Source: Planococcus halocryophilus (lineage in GTDB: Bacteria; Bacillota; Bacilli; Bacillales_A; Planococcaceae). Taken from it: DNA of 64,000 nucleotides. The translations under genes were made by a program, and so were the position numbers. The DNA lies in the NCBI RefSeq assembly GCF_001687585.2, contig NZ_CP016537.2:1150001-1214000 (forward strand), written 5' to 3'. Each line of letters opens with the position of its first letter. Positions within the stretch are counted from its first letter, which is position 1. Under the pieces are notes generated by a model. It worked only from the letters and a program-made list of their open reading frames with translations, was not told the DNA's origin and ran no database searches. Below, in pieces: positions 50,153-59,033 of this stretch.

Positions 50153-50821
50153 ATGAGAAATTTAGAAGAGAGGGTCATCAAAAATTTTGCGATCGGTTTA
50201 CCTGAGAAAATGACGTATGGAAACGGCGAGGAAATGGAAACGGCTATTCGTAAAAAACAAGTGAGAGAAGCGTTTTTAAGGAAAGAAGGTTTTAGAGGAG
50301 ACGGAGTTGCTGATCTGAAATTTCACGGGGGACCGGACCGTGCGGTTTGTCTCTATCCTTATGAACATTATGCTTATTGGAACGATCAATTTGATACGGA
50401 GTTGCCATCAGCAGCTTTTGGGGAAAACTTGACTGTGACGAATATGCTGGAGCGGGATATTTGCATCGGCGATATTTTTCAAATAGGTGAAGCCGTCGTT
50501 CAAGTCACACAGGGACGAGTTCCTTGTAACACAATCGACAGACGTCTTGAGATGAAACCTTTGTTAAAAGCAATGGTGAAAACGGGTTATACGGGCTATC
50601 TTTGCCGGGTGTTAGAAGAAGGAATGGTTCGAGCTGATTCGCCTATTCGGAAGGTGTCAAAAAGTCCGACACGAGTGTCAGTTCTTTATGCGAATGAAGT
50701 CAATTTCCACAAGTCAAAAGACGTTTCCGGGATTATGAAAGTGCTTGAAGCGGATGAACTAGCAGATGAATGGCGTCAATTTTTGACAAAGCGATTGACG
50801 AAATTGACGTCAGGAAAATAG
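50153..50821 (+). CDS. MOSC domain protein (YiiM/YflK type)
   Basis: Protein of 222 residues with one MOSC (molybdenum cofactor sulfurase C-terminal) domain, about residues 15-165. FHGGPDRAVCLYPYEHY near residue 58 and the conserved cysteine in GRVPCNTIDRR near 122 match the YiiM-like group, which reduces N-hydroxylated compounds with Moco in E. coli. Substrate here unknown. GGTGGGGG precedes the ATG. Confidence 0.85.
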   Translation: MRNLEERVIKNFAIGLPEKMTYGNGEEMETAIRKKQVREAFLRKEGFRGDGVADLKFHGGPDRAVCLYPYEHYAYWNDQFDTELPSAAFGENLTVTNMLERDICIGDIFQIGEAVVQVTQGRVPCNTIDRRLEMKPLLKAMVKTGYTGYLCRVLEEGMVRADSPIRKVSKSPTRVSVLYANEVNFHKSKDVSGIMKVLEADELADEWRQFLTKRLTKLTSGK

Positions 50822-50881
50822 TATAAAATATAAGGTGATGAAACAGATTGCAAAACAGATCTTGATTATCAAAAAAACAAA

Positions 50882-50925
50882 AAAAGTGGTGGAATGAGTG
50901 TTATAACACTCATTCCACCACTTTT
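50882..50925. terminator. 44-bp perfect zero-loop palindrome, bidirectional terminator
   Basis: Two 22-base arms (AAAAGTGGTGGAATGAGTGT plus TA, then its complement) between the convergent MOSC and zinc-binding protein genes. Confidence 0.85.
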
Positions 50926-50947
50926 ATATTTAGGGAAGTTTTGTCTT

Positions 50948-51922
50948 TTATTTCAAAATTGTTTCCAACACTTGAAGATTTTTCTCCATTAATGTGAAGT
51001 AAGTTTCTTCGTTATCGATATTTTCTTGCGTTAAGACGCCAAGGTTGTGCATGTCGATGGCTTCTGCACCGACTTCTTTTTGGATAACTTTCGTTAAGTT
51101 GGAGGATACGTTTTGTTCGAAAACAATATATTGTAAATCGTATTCTTTTGCTAAATCTACAATTTCCGTCAATTCTTTTTGTGACGGTTCATTTTGACTG
51201 TTCAAGCCAGCAATGGCGATTTGTTTAAAGCCGTATGGTTCTGAAAGATACCCAAATGCAGCGTGAGAAACAAAAAATGTGTCTTTACTTACACGCTCTG
51301 CTAAAGAGTCAAATGAACGATCTAAGGTTTCTAGTTCAACAATAAGTTCTGAGTAATTACTTTCGTACACTTCCGCATTTTCTGGATCTGCTTTAACTAA
51401 AGAATCTTTAATCGATTCTACTAGTTTTTCACTCAATACAGGAGACATCCACACATGCGGATCGGTCGAACCGTGGTCGTGACCATCGTCACTTTCAGCT
51501 TCTTCCGCATGCGCATCTTCGTTCACATCTTCTTGATGGCCCAGTGCGGCTTCTAAATCTTCATCTGTGATTTGATCTGCAGTCGCTACGAATTCGACGT
51601 TTTCGTTTTCCAATGTCTTTTTCGCGTTATCGATAAATCCTTCTAGACCAAGGCCGATTGAGAACATCAAATCTGCATCTGCAAGTTTGATCATCTCTTG
51701 TTGAGTCGGTTCAAAAGTATGCTCGTTTGAACCGGCAGGATAAATCGATTGGACATTGATTAAATCGCCACCAATGCGTTCAGTAAAATAAGTTAGTGGA
51801 TAAACGGTTGTATAAACTTGCAGCTTCGAGTCATCATTGTCGATACTCTGTGCTTCTTCGCTTGTTTTTCCGCAAGCTGCTAATAATAAAAGTAAAGATA
51901 GCAATAAAATAGTTTTTTTCAT
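50948..51922 (-). CDS. znuA: Zinc ABC transporter substrate-binding lipoprotein (ZnuA/AdcA type)
   Basis: Cluster A-I metal-binding lipoprotein of 324 residues. Signal peptide ends LLAAC at about residues 14-18. Zinc ligand His in SNEHTFEPT near residue 66; an acidic His-rich loop (HAEEAESDDGHDHGSTDPHVW) near residues 137-157 is the mark of zinc rather than manganese binding; further ligands HAAFGY and a C-terminal Asp/Glu. No ATPase or permease gene is adjacent, so the partner subunits must lie elsewhere. A Zur-type box directly upstream supports zinc repression. ATG 51922 follows GGAGG. Confidence 0.9.
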   Translation of the reverse strand: MKKTILLLSLLLLLAACGKTSEEAQSIDNDDSKLQVYTTVYPLTYFTERIGGDLINVQSIYPAGSNEHTFEPTQQEMIKLADADLMFSIGLGLEGFIDNAKKTLENENVEFVATADQITDEDLEAALGHQEDVNEDAHAEEAESDDGHDHGSTDPHVWMSPVLSEKLVESIKDSLVKADPENAEVYESNYSELIVELETLDRSFDSLAERVSKDTFFVSHAAFGYLSEPYGFKQIAIAGLNSQNEPSQKELTEIVDLAKEYDLQYIVFEQNVSSNLTKVIQKEVGAEAIDMHNLGVLTQENIDNEETYFTLMEKNLQVLETILK

Positions 51923-51932
51923 ATTATCCTCC

Positions 51933-51953
51933 AAAATGTAATGATTACGTTTT
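51933..51953 (-). promoter_or_regulatory. Zur box upstream of zinc-binding protein gene
   Basis: GTAATGATTAC core in a 21-bp dyad (AAAATGTAAT-G-ATTACGTTTT on the plus strand), close to the Bacillus Zur consensus. It directly precedes the ribosome site, where a bound repressor would block transcription. Confidence 0.75.
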
Positions 51954-52008
51954 AATGACTAGTAGAATATTACATCATGCTCTTTAAAAATACAAGAAAA
52001 ACCACCAA

Positions 52009-52239
52009 TTATTTTTTTGGTGGCCATTCTTCTGGAACAAAATCAATTCCGCCTTTGTGGAGAGGATGACAGCTTAAAATTCGTTTTGTTGCTAAATATC
52101 CGCCCTTTAATGCGCCGTGTTTTTCAACTGCTTCGATTCCATAATGAGAACAAGTTGGGTAAAATCTGCAGCTTGGTGGCGATAAAGGAGAGATAAATCG
52201 CTGATAAAAACGGAATATTTTTAGTAATACTGTTTTCAA
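52009..52239 (-). CDS. yidD: Membrane protein insertion efficiency factor YidD
   Basis: Small YidD-family protein of 76 residues with an amphipathic N-terminus. The signature [23 protein letters not shown] and the third cysteine in [11 protein letters not shown] are intact. Linked to membrane protein insertion with YidC. Starts with TTG 52239; the ribosome site is weak (GAGCTGA), which may be a sign of low translation. In B. subtilis the ytjA copy is likewise near dps and pckA. Confidence 0.9.
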   Translation of the reverse strand: MKTVLLKIFRFYQRFISPLSPPSCRFYPTCSHYGIEAVEKHGALKGGYLATKRILSCHPLHKGGIDFVPEEWPPKK

Positions 52240-52274
52240 AATCGTTCAGCTCTTTTCGTCAGATTACTTTATAT

Positions 52275-52300
52275 GTTTATTGTAGGGGCATGAGAGGTAT
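52275..52300 (+). promoter_or_regulatory. SigB-like promoter of dps
   Basis: GTTTAT, 14-base spacer, AGGTAT, close to the general-stress consensus GTTTAA-N12-15-GGGTAT; 47 bases before the dps start. The dps gene of B. subtilis is known to be SigB-controlled. Confidence 0.5.
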
Positions 52301-52346
52301 AAATAAAGTATAAGAACTTATCAAAAAAATTGGAGAGTGAATGGAA

Positions 52347-52793
52347 ATGTCAAACGAATTAAATCAAGAACTAAACGTACAGGTGGCGACATGGTCTGTT
52401 GCTTACACAAAATTACATAATTTTCATTGGTATGTAAAAGGACCTTCGTTTTTTACTTTACATGTGAAATTTGAAGAATTGTATAATGAAGCAACTTTAC
52501 ACATGGATGAAATTGCTGAACGCTTACTTGCGCTTGGCGGAAAGCCAGTGGCAACGATGAAAGAGCAGCTAGAGCTTTCTGTAGTAGATGAAGCAAGCAG
52601 TAAAGAGTCAGCAGAAGAAATGGTCGACACCATAGTAAGTGACTATGACAAAATCATGAAATCCTTGAAAAAAGGCATGCATTTAGCTGCACAAGATGGC
52701 GATGATATGACAGAAGACATGTTAAATGCCATTCACCAAAATCTTGAAAAACATTCTTGGATGTTATCAGCATTTTTGGGCGAAAAGAAGTAA
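52347..52793 (+). CDS. dps: Dps family ferritin-like DNA-protection protein
   Basis: Protein of 148 residues forming dodecameric iron-storing shells that guard DNA from peroxide. The ferroxidase site is [23 protein letters not shown], then [15 protein letters not shown], with His, His, Asp and Glu ligands near residues 31-62. ATG 52347 is 9 bases after GGAGAG; ATG 52341 is only 3 away. Followed by a terminator. Confidence 0.93.
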   Translation: MSNELNQELNVQVATWSVAYTKLHNFHWYVKGPSFFTLHVKFEELYNEATLHMDEIAERLLALGGKPVATMKEQLELSVVDEASSKESAEEMVDTIVSDYDKIMKSLKKGMHLAAQDGDDMTEDMLNAIHQNLEKHSWMLSAFLGEKK

Positions 52794-52805
52794 AATAAGA
52801 TTATA

Positions 52806-52838
52806 CAAACGTACACTGAATTTTAGTGTACGTTTTTC
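52806..52838 (+). terminator. Terminator after dps
   Basis: AAACGTACACT and AGTGTACGTTT arms, then a T run. Confidence 0.8.
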
Positions 52839-52859
52839 TTATGGCATCGGGGTGAAGAA

Positions 52860-53318
52860 ATGCAGTATCAGGATCTGAACGGGTATTCGTGCGAATTATC
52901 ATTTGAAAAAAACCGATTTTCGATCGAAAGCAAACATGTGTTAGTAATTTGCTGCTATAAAGGAGACTGGGTTTTAACACGACACAATAAACGTGGCTTA
53001 GAGTTTCCAGGCGGTAAAGTAGAGGTAGGCGAACGTTTACAAGACGCTGCGAAAAGGGAAGTTTACGAAGAAACTGGAGCCCACGTCAAAGGGTTGGAAT
53101 GGCTGGCAGAATATGTTGTTTACACGGAGCAGCCTTTTTGCAAAACGGTTTTTGTTGGATTGGTCGACCAAATAGATGCCATCCCACTTCTTGAGACAAA
53201 AGGCATCATCTTATTGAAAGAGTTAAAACTCACAGAGGAATTTAGTTTTTTAATGAAAGATGATGGAATGGCAACCATAATAGAGAAGGTGAAACTACTT
53301 GGAAAATGGAACGATTGA
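52860..53318 (+). CDS. ytkD: Nudix hydrolase, YtkD type (8-oxo-dGTPase / RNA pyrophosphohydrolase-like)
   Basis: Protein of 152 residues. Nudix box GGKVEVGERLQDAAKREVYEETGA spans about residues 50-73, and FPGGKVEVGE precedes it as in YtkD. B. subtilis YtkD sits near dps and cleans oxidised nucleotides; the same neighbourhood here supports a role in oxidative stress. Overlaps the next gene by 20 bases. Confidence 0.85.
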   Translation: MQYQDLNGYSCELSFEKNRFSIESKHVLVICCYKGDWVLTRHNKRGLEFPGGKVEVGERLQDAAKREVYEETGAHVKGLEWLAEYVVYTEQPFCKTVFVGLVDQIDAIPLLETKGIILLKELKLTEEFSFLMKDDGMATIIEKVKLLGKWND

Positions 53319-54078
53319 AACAAAAAAACCTTATCCTTCTCCAAATCCTCACGTTCAATTAACTGAAATTGTGTATTGGTCAGAAGGACTGAGAGTAAAA
53401 GGAATGCTAGCTGAACCCAAAAAAAGAGGAAGCTATAGTGGGATTTTGTATTTAAGAGGGGGCATTCAGTCAATTGGGATGGTACGTCCTGCACGGATTG
53501 CACAGTTTGCCTCGCAAGGTTTTGTGGTGTTTGCTCCGTATTATCGAGGTAATCGAGGCGGTGAAGGACGTGACGAATTTGCAGGTGAAGACCGGTGGGA
53601 TGCCATTCACGCAGTTGATGTGCTAAAAAAATTCAGCAATGGGAACGTCCACTTGCTGGCATTTTCAAGAGGCGGCATTATGGCGTTATGGACAGCTGTT
53701 TTGCGTCAAGATATTACGTCAGTTGTCACATGGGCAGGTGTCACAGACACGGTATTAACGTATAAAGAACGTCCGGATATGCGTCGTATGATGAAGCGGC
53801 TATACGGAGGAACACCAAATACGGCTTTGGCACATTTTGAAGAGCGCAATCCATTATTACGCATTGAAGAAAATACTGCGCCTGTTTTGATCATTCACGG
53901 CTTACAAGATGACAATGTCTCACCTGGACAAGCCTATTTGTTAGAAGAAGCGTTAAAACTAAACGATCAGCCACATGAGACGTGGTATTTCCCAGAGTAC
54001 ACGCATTTCTTTCCACCTGCGGCTAATCGGAAAACTGTAACAGGAGTTTGCCAGTGGATGAGTGAGAAAGAAGTTTAG
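53299..54078 (+). CDS. Alpha/beta hydrolase, prolyl oligopeptidase-like (YtmA type)
   Basis: Cytoplasmic hydrolase of 259 residues. Nucleophile Ser in LAFSRGGIMA near residue 120, acid Asp in IHGLQDDNVSPG near 199, catalytic His in YTHFF near 235. No signal peptide. Substrate unknown: peptidase or carboxylesterase. Start is TTG 53299 in ytkD behind GAAGGTG, so translation is coupled; the residues after it (NPHVQLTEIVYWSEG) fit the family N-terminus. Confidence 0.83.
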   Translation: MENGTIETKKPYPSPNPHVQLTEIVYWSEGLRVKGMLAEPKKRGSYSGILYLRGGIQSIGMVRPARIAQFASQGFVVFAPYYRGNRGGEGRDEFAGEDRWDAIHAVDVLKKFSNGNVHLLAFSRGGIMALWTAVLRQDITSVVTWAGVTDTVLTYKERPDMRRMMKRLYGGTPNTALAHFEERNPLLRIEENTAPVLIIHGLQDDNVSPGQAYLLEEALKLNDQPHETWYFPEYTHFFPPAANRKTVTGVCQWMSEKEV

Positions 54079-54088
54079 AAAAGTAGAA

Positions 54089-54126
54089 AAAGCCGGTTCG
54101 GAATAAAATCCGAACCGGCTTTTGTG
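54089..54126. terminator. Bidirectional terminator before pckA end
   Basis: AAAAGCCGGTTCGGA and complement, 6-base loop; convergent genes. Confidence 0.85.
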
Positions 54127-54129
54127 AGA

Positions 54130-55719
54130 TTATTTTTGAGTTGGTCCGCCTTGCACGCTAATTTCAGGTGCGACAGTGCCAAATTTTTTGAAGTTTTCTT
54201 GGAATTCTTGTGCTAATTCATTAGCTTTTTTGTCATATGCTGCTTTGTCTGCCCATGCATGACGAGGGTTTAAGACTTCACTTGGAACTCCAGGTACTTC
54301 TGTTGGAATTTCAAAACCGAAGATAGCTTCTTTTTCAGTTGGGATAGTGTTCAATTCGCCTTTCATTGCTGCGCGAACCATTGTACGAGTATAAGAAAGT
54401 TTCATACGGCTACCGACTCCGTATACGCCACCAGTCCATCCAGTGTTTACAAGGAACACTTGAACGCCATGCTCGTCGATTTTCTTGCCAAGCATTTCAG
54501 CATACACAGTTGCGTGTAACGGCAAGAAAGGTGAACCAAAGCAAGTTGAGAATGTTGCTTCAGGTGAAGTGATGCCGCGTTCTGTTCCTGCTAATTTTGA
54601 TGTATATCCACTTAAGAAGTGGTACATTGCTTGTTCTTTTGTTAATTTGCTGATTGGAGGCAATACGCCAAATGCGTCAGCAGTTAAGAAGACAATCGTT
54701 TTCGGATGTCCTGCAACTGAAGGGTCTACAATATTGTCAATTGCTTGCATTGGGTATGCGGCACGTGTGTTTTCAGTTAATGAACCGTCGTTGTAATCCG
54801 GAATACGTGTTTCAGAATCCACTACAACGTTTTCAAGTACTGAACCAAAACGAATTGCATCGTAAATTTGGGGTTCGTTTTCACGAGACAAATTGATTGT
54901 TTTTGCGTAGCAGCCGCCTTCAATGTTAAACACACCGTTATCTGACCAACCGTGCTCATCGTCACCGATTAGCTTGCGATTGCCATCAGCAGATAAAGTC
55001 GTTTTACCTGTTCCCGATAAACCGAAGAACAATGTTACGTCGCCTTCTGGACCAACGTTTGCTGAACAGTGCATCGGAAGAATGCCTTTTTCGGGAAGCA
55101 AGTAGTTCATAATAGAGAAGATCGATTTTTTCATTTCGCCAGCGTATTCAGTTCCACCGATTAAAATGATGCCTTGCTCCATTGATACAATGATGAAAGT
55201 TTCAGAAGCTGTACCGTCAACTTCAGGGTCTGCCTGGAAAGTTGGGGCATACACAACAGTGAATTCAGCTTCATGCGTTTGTAATTCTTCAGCCGATGGA
55301 CGGATGAACAATTGGTGAGCAAAAAGATTATGCCATGCGTATTCATTGATTGTTTGGATGGGCACACGTGATTCGTGGTCAGCTCCGGCAAATCCTTTGA
55401 AAACGTAAAGCGCATCTTTGTCTTTTAAGTGATTGATCACTTTAGCGTAGAGCTTTTCAAACACTTCGCTTGAGATTGGACGGTTTACATTGCCCCAGTC
55501 GACTTTGTTTTTAGAACTTTCTTCTTCCACCATGTATTTGTCTTTCGGTGAGCGGCCAGTGTATTTTCCTGTTTCCGCTTTTACAGCACCTTCCCGAGTT
55601 AATACCGCTTCCTTGCGGGATGTTGCTGCTTCCACTAATTGTGGCACTGATAATTGAACATGCACATTTTGGCCAGTTAAAAGTTCCTTCAAGTCGTTTG
55701 CAAAGTTCACTGAAGTCAT
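54130..55719 (-). CDS. pckA: Phosphoenolpyruvate carboxykinase (ATP)
   Basis: Gluconeogenic enzyme of 529 residues: oxaloacetate + ATP to PEP + CO2. Kinase-1a P-loop [11 protein letters not shown] near residue 236, kinase-2 and metal site [23 protein letters not shown] just after, and RXPDYND-type IPDYNDGS near 309. ATG 55719 follows GGAAGG. Promoter TATACT at 55782-55787 (minus), with a dyad over the -35; B. subtilis pckA is repressed by CcpN on sugars, and a similar control is possible here. Confidence 0.95.
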   Translation of the reverse strand: MTSVNFANDLKELLTGQNVHVQLSVPQLVEAATSRKEAVLTREGAVKAETGKYTGRSPKDKYMVEEESSKNKVDWGNVNRPISSEVFEKLYAKVINHLKDKDALYVFKGFAGADHESRVPIQTINEYAWHNLFAHQLFIRPSAEELQTHEAEFTVVYAPTFQADPEVDGTASETFIIVSMEQGIILIGGTEYAGEMKKSIFSIMNYLLPEKGILPMHCSANVGPEGDVTLFFGLSGTGKTTLSADGNRKLIGDDEHGWSDNGVFNIEGGCYAKTINLSRENEPQIYDAIRFGSVLENVVVDSETRIPDYNDGSLTENTRAAYPMQAIDNIVDPSVAGHPKTIVFLTADAFGVLPPISKLTKEQAMYHFLSGYTSKLAGTERGITSPEATFSTCFGSPFLPLHATVYAEMLGKKIDEHGVQVFLVNTGWTGGVYGVGSRMKLSYTRTMVRAAMKGELNTIPTEKEAIFGFEIPTEVPGVPSEVLNPRHAWADKAAYDKKANELAQEFQENFKKFGTVAPEISVQGGPTQK

Positions 55720-55781
55720 ATATATGTACCTTCCTTTTCTGTTATTCCCATAGCAATGGGGAGGATGTATATTCGTTCATT

Positions 55782-55816
55782 AGTATAACACATTAGGTTT
55801 ATTAGTCTACACTAAT
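55782..55816 (-). promoter_or_regulatory. pckA promoter with dyad over -35
   Basis: Minus strand: -35 TAGACT (55809-55804), 16-base spacer, -10 TATACT (55787-55782). The -35 is inside the perfect dyad ATTAGT-CTAC-ACTAAT (55801-55816), a possible operator. Confidence 0.5.
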
Positions 55817-55990
55817 CCACTGCAGAAATTAAAAAAAATGGATGACATTAACACTATATATAGAAAGAGATAGTTGAGCATTTCGAATTTATCGTGTTTT
55901 TTCAGCTTGAATCGCAAAGTCAGTCAATTTTATTTGATTAAAATGTTGACATCGCTGTGCTACTTCCGTATGATGAAAAATTGAACGGAT

Positions 55991-56105
55991 ACTCTTATTC
56001 CGAGCTGGTGGAGGGGGCAGGCCCTATGAAACCCGGCAACCTGCTGCATTTGCAGTGATGGTGCCCAACCTGACACAAGGCGAACAGGCCTTGGATGATA
56101 AGAGT
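55991..56105 (+). ncRNA. SAM-I (S-box) riboswitch
   Basis: Leader of metK. P1 is ACTCTTAT/ATAAGAGT; the conserved core GAGGGGGCAGGCCC-TATGAAACCCGGCAACC and GGTGCCCAACCTG follow the S-box consensus. With SAM bound, P1 is stable and the downstream terminator forms; without it GAGTGAAAGG (56102-56111) can pair with CCTTTCCTC (56129 onwards) as an antiterminator. Confidence 0.95.
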
Positions 56106-56126
56106 GAAAGGTGCTAATGATGATTT

Positions 56127-56168
56127 TTCCTTTCCTCATACAGAATGAGTGAAGGGATTTTTTTATGA
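56127..56168 (+). terminator. Riboswitch-controlled terminator of metK
   Basis: CCTTTCCTCAT and ATGAGTGAAGG arms (one mismatch), 5-base loop, seven T. Confidence 0.85.
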
Positions 56169-56306
56169 AATGCCCTTAATCCTCGTGTGCAAAGGCCACA
56201 AACGGCTTGAAGTTCAATCCAGACTTTCTGGAACGGACTTGACATGGGAAACGAGTACCGTATCAATTTCGAGAGCAATCTCGCAGGATATAAGGAGGAA
56301 CATTTT

Positions 56307-57503
56307 TTGAAAAACCGTAGATTATTTACATCAGAATCAGTAACAGAAGGACATCCGGATAAAATCTGTGACCAAATCTCAGATGCTATTTTAGATGCAA
56401 TTTTAACCGAGGATCCAAATGCACGTGTTGCGTGTGAAACAACTGTCACAACAGGACTTGTTCTAGTCGCTGGAGAAATCACGACATCTACTTATGTGGA
56501 TATTCCAAAAGTTGTTAGACAAACAGTAAAAGAAATTGGATACACACGCGCTAAATATGGTTTTGACTCAGAAACAAGTGCTGTTCTTACAGCAATTGAT
56601 GAGCAATCACCAGACATCGCTGCAGGAGTTAACGTAGCGCTTGAATCACGTGATGGCCAAATGACAGATAAAGAATTAGATGATATCGGAGCAGGCGACC
56701 AAGGGTTGATGTTCGGATACGCAAACAACGAAACAGAAGAATTAATGCCATTGCCGATTTCATTGGCACATAAATTGGCACGTCGTTTGGCTGAAGTACG
56801 CAAAGAAGAAATTCTTCCATACTTGCGTCCAGATGGCAAAACACAAGTAACAGTTGAATACGATGAAAACAATAAACCGCTTCGTGTGGATACAATTGTT
56901 ATCTCTACTCAACATCATCCAGAAGTGACATTAGAGCAAATTCAACGCAATATTAAAGAATACGTGATTAACGAAGTTGTACCAGCAAAATGGATTGACG
57001 AAGATACGAAATACTTTATCAACCCAACTGGTCGTTTTGTTATCGGTGGACCTCAAGGAGATGCAGGTTTAACTGGACGTAAAATCATCGTTGATACTTA
57101 CGGTGGTTATGCTCGTCATGGTGGCGGCGCATTCTCAGGAAAAGATGCAACAAAAGTTGATCGTTCAGCGGCTTATGCGGCACGTTATGTAGCGAAAAAC
57201 ATTGTAGCAGCTGGCCTTGCAGATAAATGTGAAGTTCAATTAGCTTATGCAATTGGTGTAGCACATCCTGTATCTATCGCATTTGATACGTTTGGAACTG
57301 GCATCGTTGATGAAGACACATTAGATGATTTGGTACGCGCAAACTTTGACTTGCGTCCTGCTGGCATCATTAAAATGTTGGATCTACGTCGCCCAATCTA
57401 CAAGCAAACTGCAGCTTACGGACATTTTGGCCGTACGGATGTTGATTTGCCGTGGGAACGTACAGACAAAGCAGCAATCTTAAAAGAACAAGCTGGCGTT
57501 TAA
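56307..57503 (+). CDS. metK: S-adenosylmethionine synthase
   Basis: Enzyme of 398 residues making SAM from methionine and ATP. ATP-binding [16 protein letters not shown] near residue 14, [12 protein letters not shown] near 120, the P-loop-like [23 protein letters not shown] near 272. TTG start 56307, 8 bases after AAGGAGG; the ATG at 56244 adds 21 non-conserved residues. Regulated by the SAM riboswitch upstream. Confidence 0.96.
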   Translation: MKNRRLFTSESVTEGHPDKICDQISDAILDAILTEDPNARVACETTVTTGLVLVAGEITTSTYVDIPKVVRQTVKEIGYTRAKYGFDSETSAVLTAIDEQSPDIAAGVNVALESRDGQMTDKELDDIGAGDQGLMFGYANNETEELMPLPISLAHKLARRLAEVRKEEILPYLRPDGKTQVTVEYDENNKPLRVDTIVISTQHHPEVTLEQIQRNIKEYVINEVVPAKWIDEDTKYFINPTGRFVIGGPQGDAGLTGRKIIVDTYGGYARHGGGAFSGKDATKVDRSAAYAARYVAKNIVAAGLADKCEVQLAYAIGVAHPVSIAFDTFGTGIVDEDTLDDLVRANFDLRPAGIIKMLDLRRPIYKQTAAYGHFGRTDVDLPWERTDKAAILKEQAGV

Positions 57504-57515
57504 GTTAACAACACG

Positions 57516-57557
57516 AAAAGGACGACTAGGCAGTGATGCCCGGTCGTCCTTTTTCTG
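57516..57557. terminator. Terminator between metK and carbonic anhydrase-like gene
   Basis: AAAAGGACGAC and GTCGTCCTTTT arms with a GC-rich inner stem; convergent genes. Confidence 0.85.
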
Positions 57558-57561
57558 TTTG

Positions 57562-58077
57562 TTACTCTTTTTGAAGTGATTTATAATAAGCTGCTTTTTC
57601 CTTATACTCACGGACAATGCGTTTCATGTCTTCTTTGTCGTCTTCGCGAAGTTCACGGACAACTGTTGCAGGCCGGCCAAACGCTAGCATGCCAGGAGGA
57701 ATCACTTTTCCTGGCGGCACGAGACTACCGGCACCAACAAATGCGCCTTCTCCAATTTCAGCTCCGTCAAGAATAAGAGAACCCATGCCAACTAACGCAC
57801 CTTTACGAACCGTGCAGCTATGAAGCGTTACTTGATGACCAATTGTTACTTCATCTTCAAGAAGCAAAGTTTTGCCTGGACTTTGATGAAGCATGCACAA
57901 GTCTTGGATATTAACTTTATTGCCAATGATAGTGGGAGAGACGTCACCGCGAATGACGGTATTAAACCAAACGGATGAGTCAGCACCAATCGTCACATCG
58001 CCAGTGATTGTCGTATAGTCTGCAATAAAAGCGGATGTGTCGATTTGTGGAAATTTGTCTTTAAATGGATAAATCAT
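57562..58077 (-). CDS. Gamma-class carbonic anhydrase family protein (YtoA type)
   Basis: Left-handed beta-helix hexapeptide-repeat protein of 171 residues. Three metal-ligand histidines are in MLHQSPG (near residue 64), IGHQ (near 81) and TLHSC (near 86), as in CamH-type gamma carbonic anhydrases. Many such proteins show weak or no hydratase activity, so the reaction is not certain. Homologue of YtoA, next to metK and ytpA as in B. subtilis. Confidence 0.88.
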   Translation of the reverse strand: MIYPFKDKFPQIDTSAFIADYTTITGDVTIGADSSVWFNTVIRGDVSPTIIGNKVNIQDLCMLHQSPGKTLLLEDEVTIGHQVTLHSCTVRKGALVGMGSLILDGAEIGEGAFVGAGSLVPPGKVIPPGMLAFGRPATVVRELREDDKEDMKRIVREYKEKAAYYKSLQKE

Positions 58078-58190
58078 GGCAAAGCTCCTTTAAACAAGAT
58101 AAGATATTCTATAATCGTATCAAAACAAAACGAAACGTCAAATGACAATATAGCGTTAAGAGCTGATCGGCAAGGAAAGGAAGTTTGATT

Positions 58191-58997
58191 ATGTGGAAAT
58201 GGCAAGCTGAAGGCACAGCTAAAGCAGTAGTGGTGTTAATCCATAGTGCATATGAACAGCATATGCGGTATGCGTGGCAAATTGAAAAATGGCGGTCGGT
58301 TGGATTTCATGTATACACAGGGGATTTACCTGGTCACGGAAAAAATGCCGGAGCTGACAACGTTCACCGCGAATCGTTTGATGAATATGAACAAGCAGTG
58401 ATTGAAATGCTGAAACTTGCATCAAACAATGATTTGCCGGTATTTGTGATTGCGCATGGACTAGGTGCTACGGTTGCGATGAATGTTTTGGGTCATCGAA
58501 AATTTAATGTAGCTGGAGTCATTTTTACGTCTCCTTGGCTGCAGTTAAAAAAACTGCCACCAAAAGCGCCCAACGCTTTTCCAGGTGTTGCCCAATTGAC
58601 AGGTCGTAGAAAAATGGACCACGGCATCGAATTGCGTCATTTAACGCGAGATCAATTTTCTTTTAGTCAAGAAACTGAAAGCAATCTGTATCATACCGTT
58701 ATTACGGCGGGGTGGTATAAAGAATTGCAAAATTATATGAAAGAAACGGCTGCTGCTATCGAAGTGTACCCACAAATTCCAACGTGTTTGTATACGGCGG
58801 AGCGGGATATAATCACCGAAAAAGAAGCGGCTCGTCAATGGTTGCTAAAACAACAATTAACCGAGTTTACTTATAAAGAATGGAAATATTGCTACCATGA
58901 TATTTTTCAAGAACCTGAAAAAGAAGAAGTTTTTCTAGCTGCACAAGGGTTTATCCATACCGTATTGCGTTCCGTTGGCTATTTGATCGAAGAATAA
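58191..58997 (+). CDS. ytpA: YtpA-like alpha/beta hydrolase lacking the catalytic serine
   Basis: Protein of 268 residues with the length and context of B. subtilis YtpA, a lysophospholipase linked to bacilysocin formation. The nucleophile elbow, GHSMGG in YtpA from memory, reads AHGLGA near residue 87 (codons GCG CAT GGA CTA GGT), so Ser is replaced by Gly. The oxyanion HGASEY segment is HSAYEQ. The acid Asp (TAERDII) and His (YCYHDIFQEPE) are kept. Hydrolase activity is therefore doubtful; a binding role or another nucleophile is possible. ATG 58191 follows AAGGAAG. Confidence 0.8.
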   Translation: MWKWQAEGTAKAVVVLIHSAYEQHMRYAWQIEKWRSVGFHVYTGDLPGHGKNAGADNVHRESFDEYEQAVIEMLKLASNNDLPVFVIAHGLGATVAMNVLGHRKFNVAGVIFTSPWLQLKKLPPKAPNAFPGVAQLTGRRKMDHGIELRHLTRDQFSFSQETESNLYHTVITAGWYKELQNYMKETAAAIEVYPQIPTCLYTAERDIITEKEAARQWLLKQQLTEFTYKEWKYCYHDIFQEPEKEEVFLAAQGFIHTVLRSVGYLIEE

Positions 58998-59033
58998 AAA
59001 ATGTCTTTTTCAGAGAGGGAAGGAGAGAGACTT

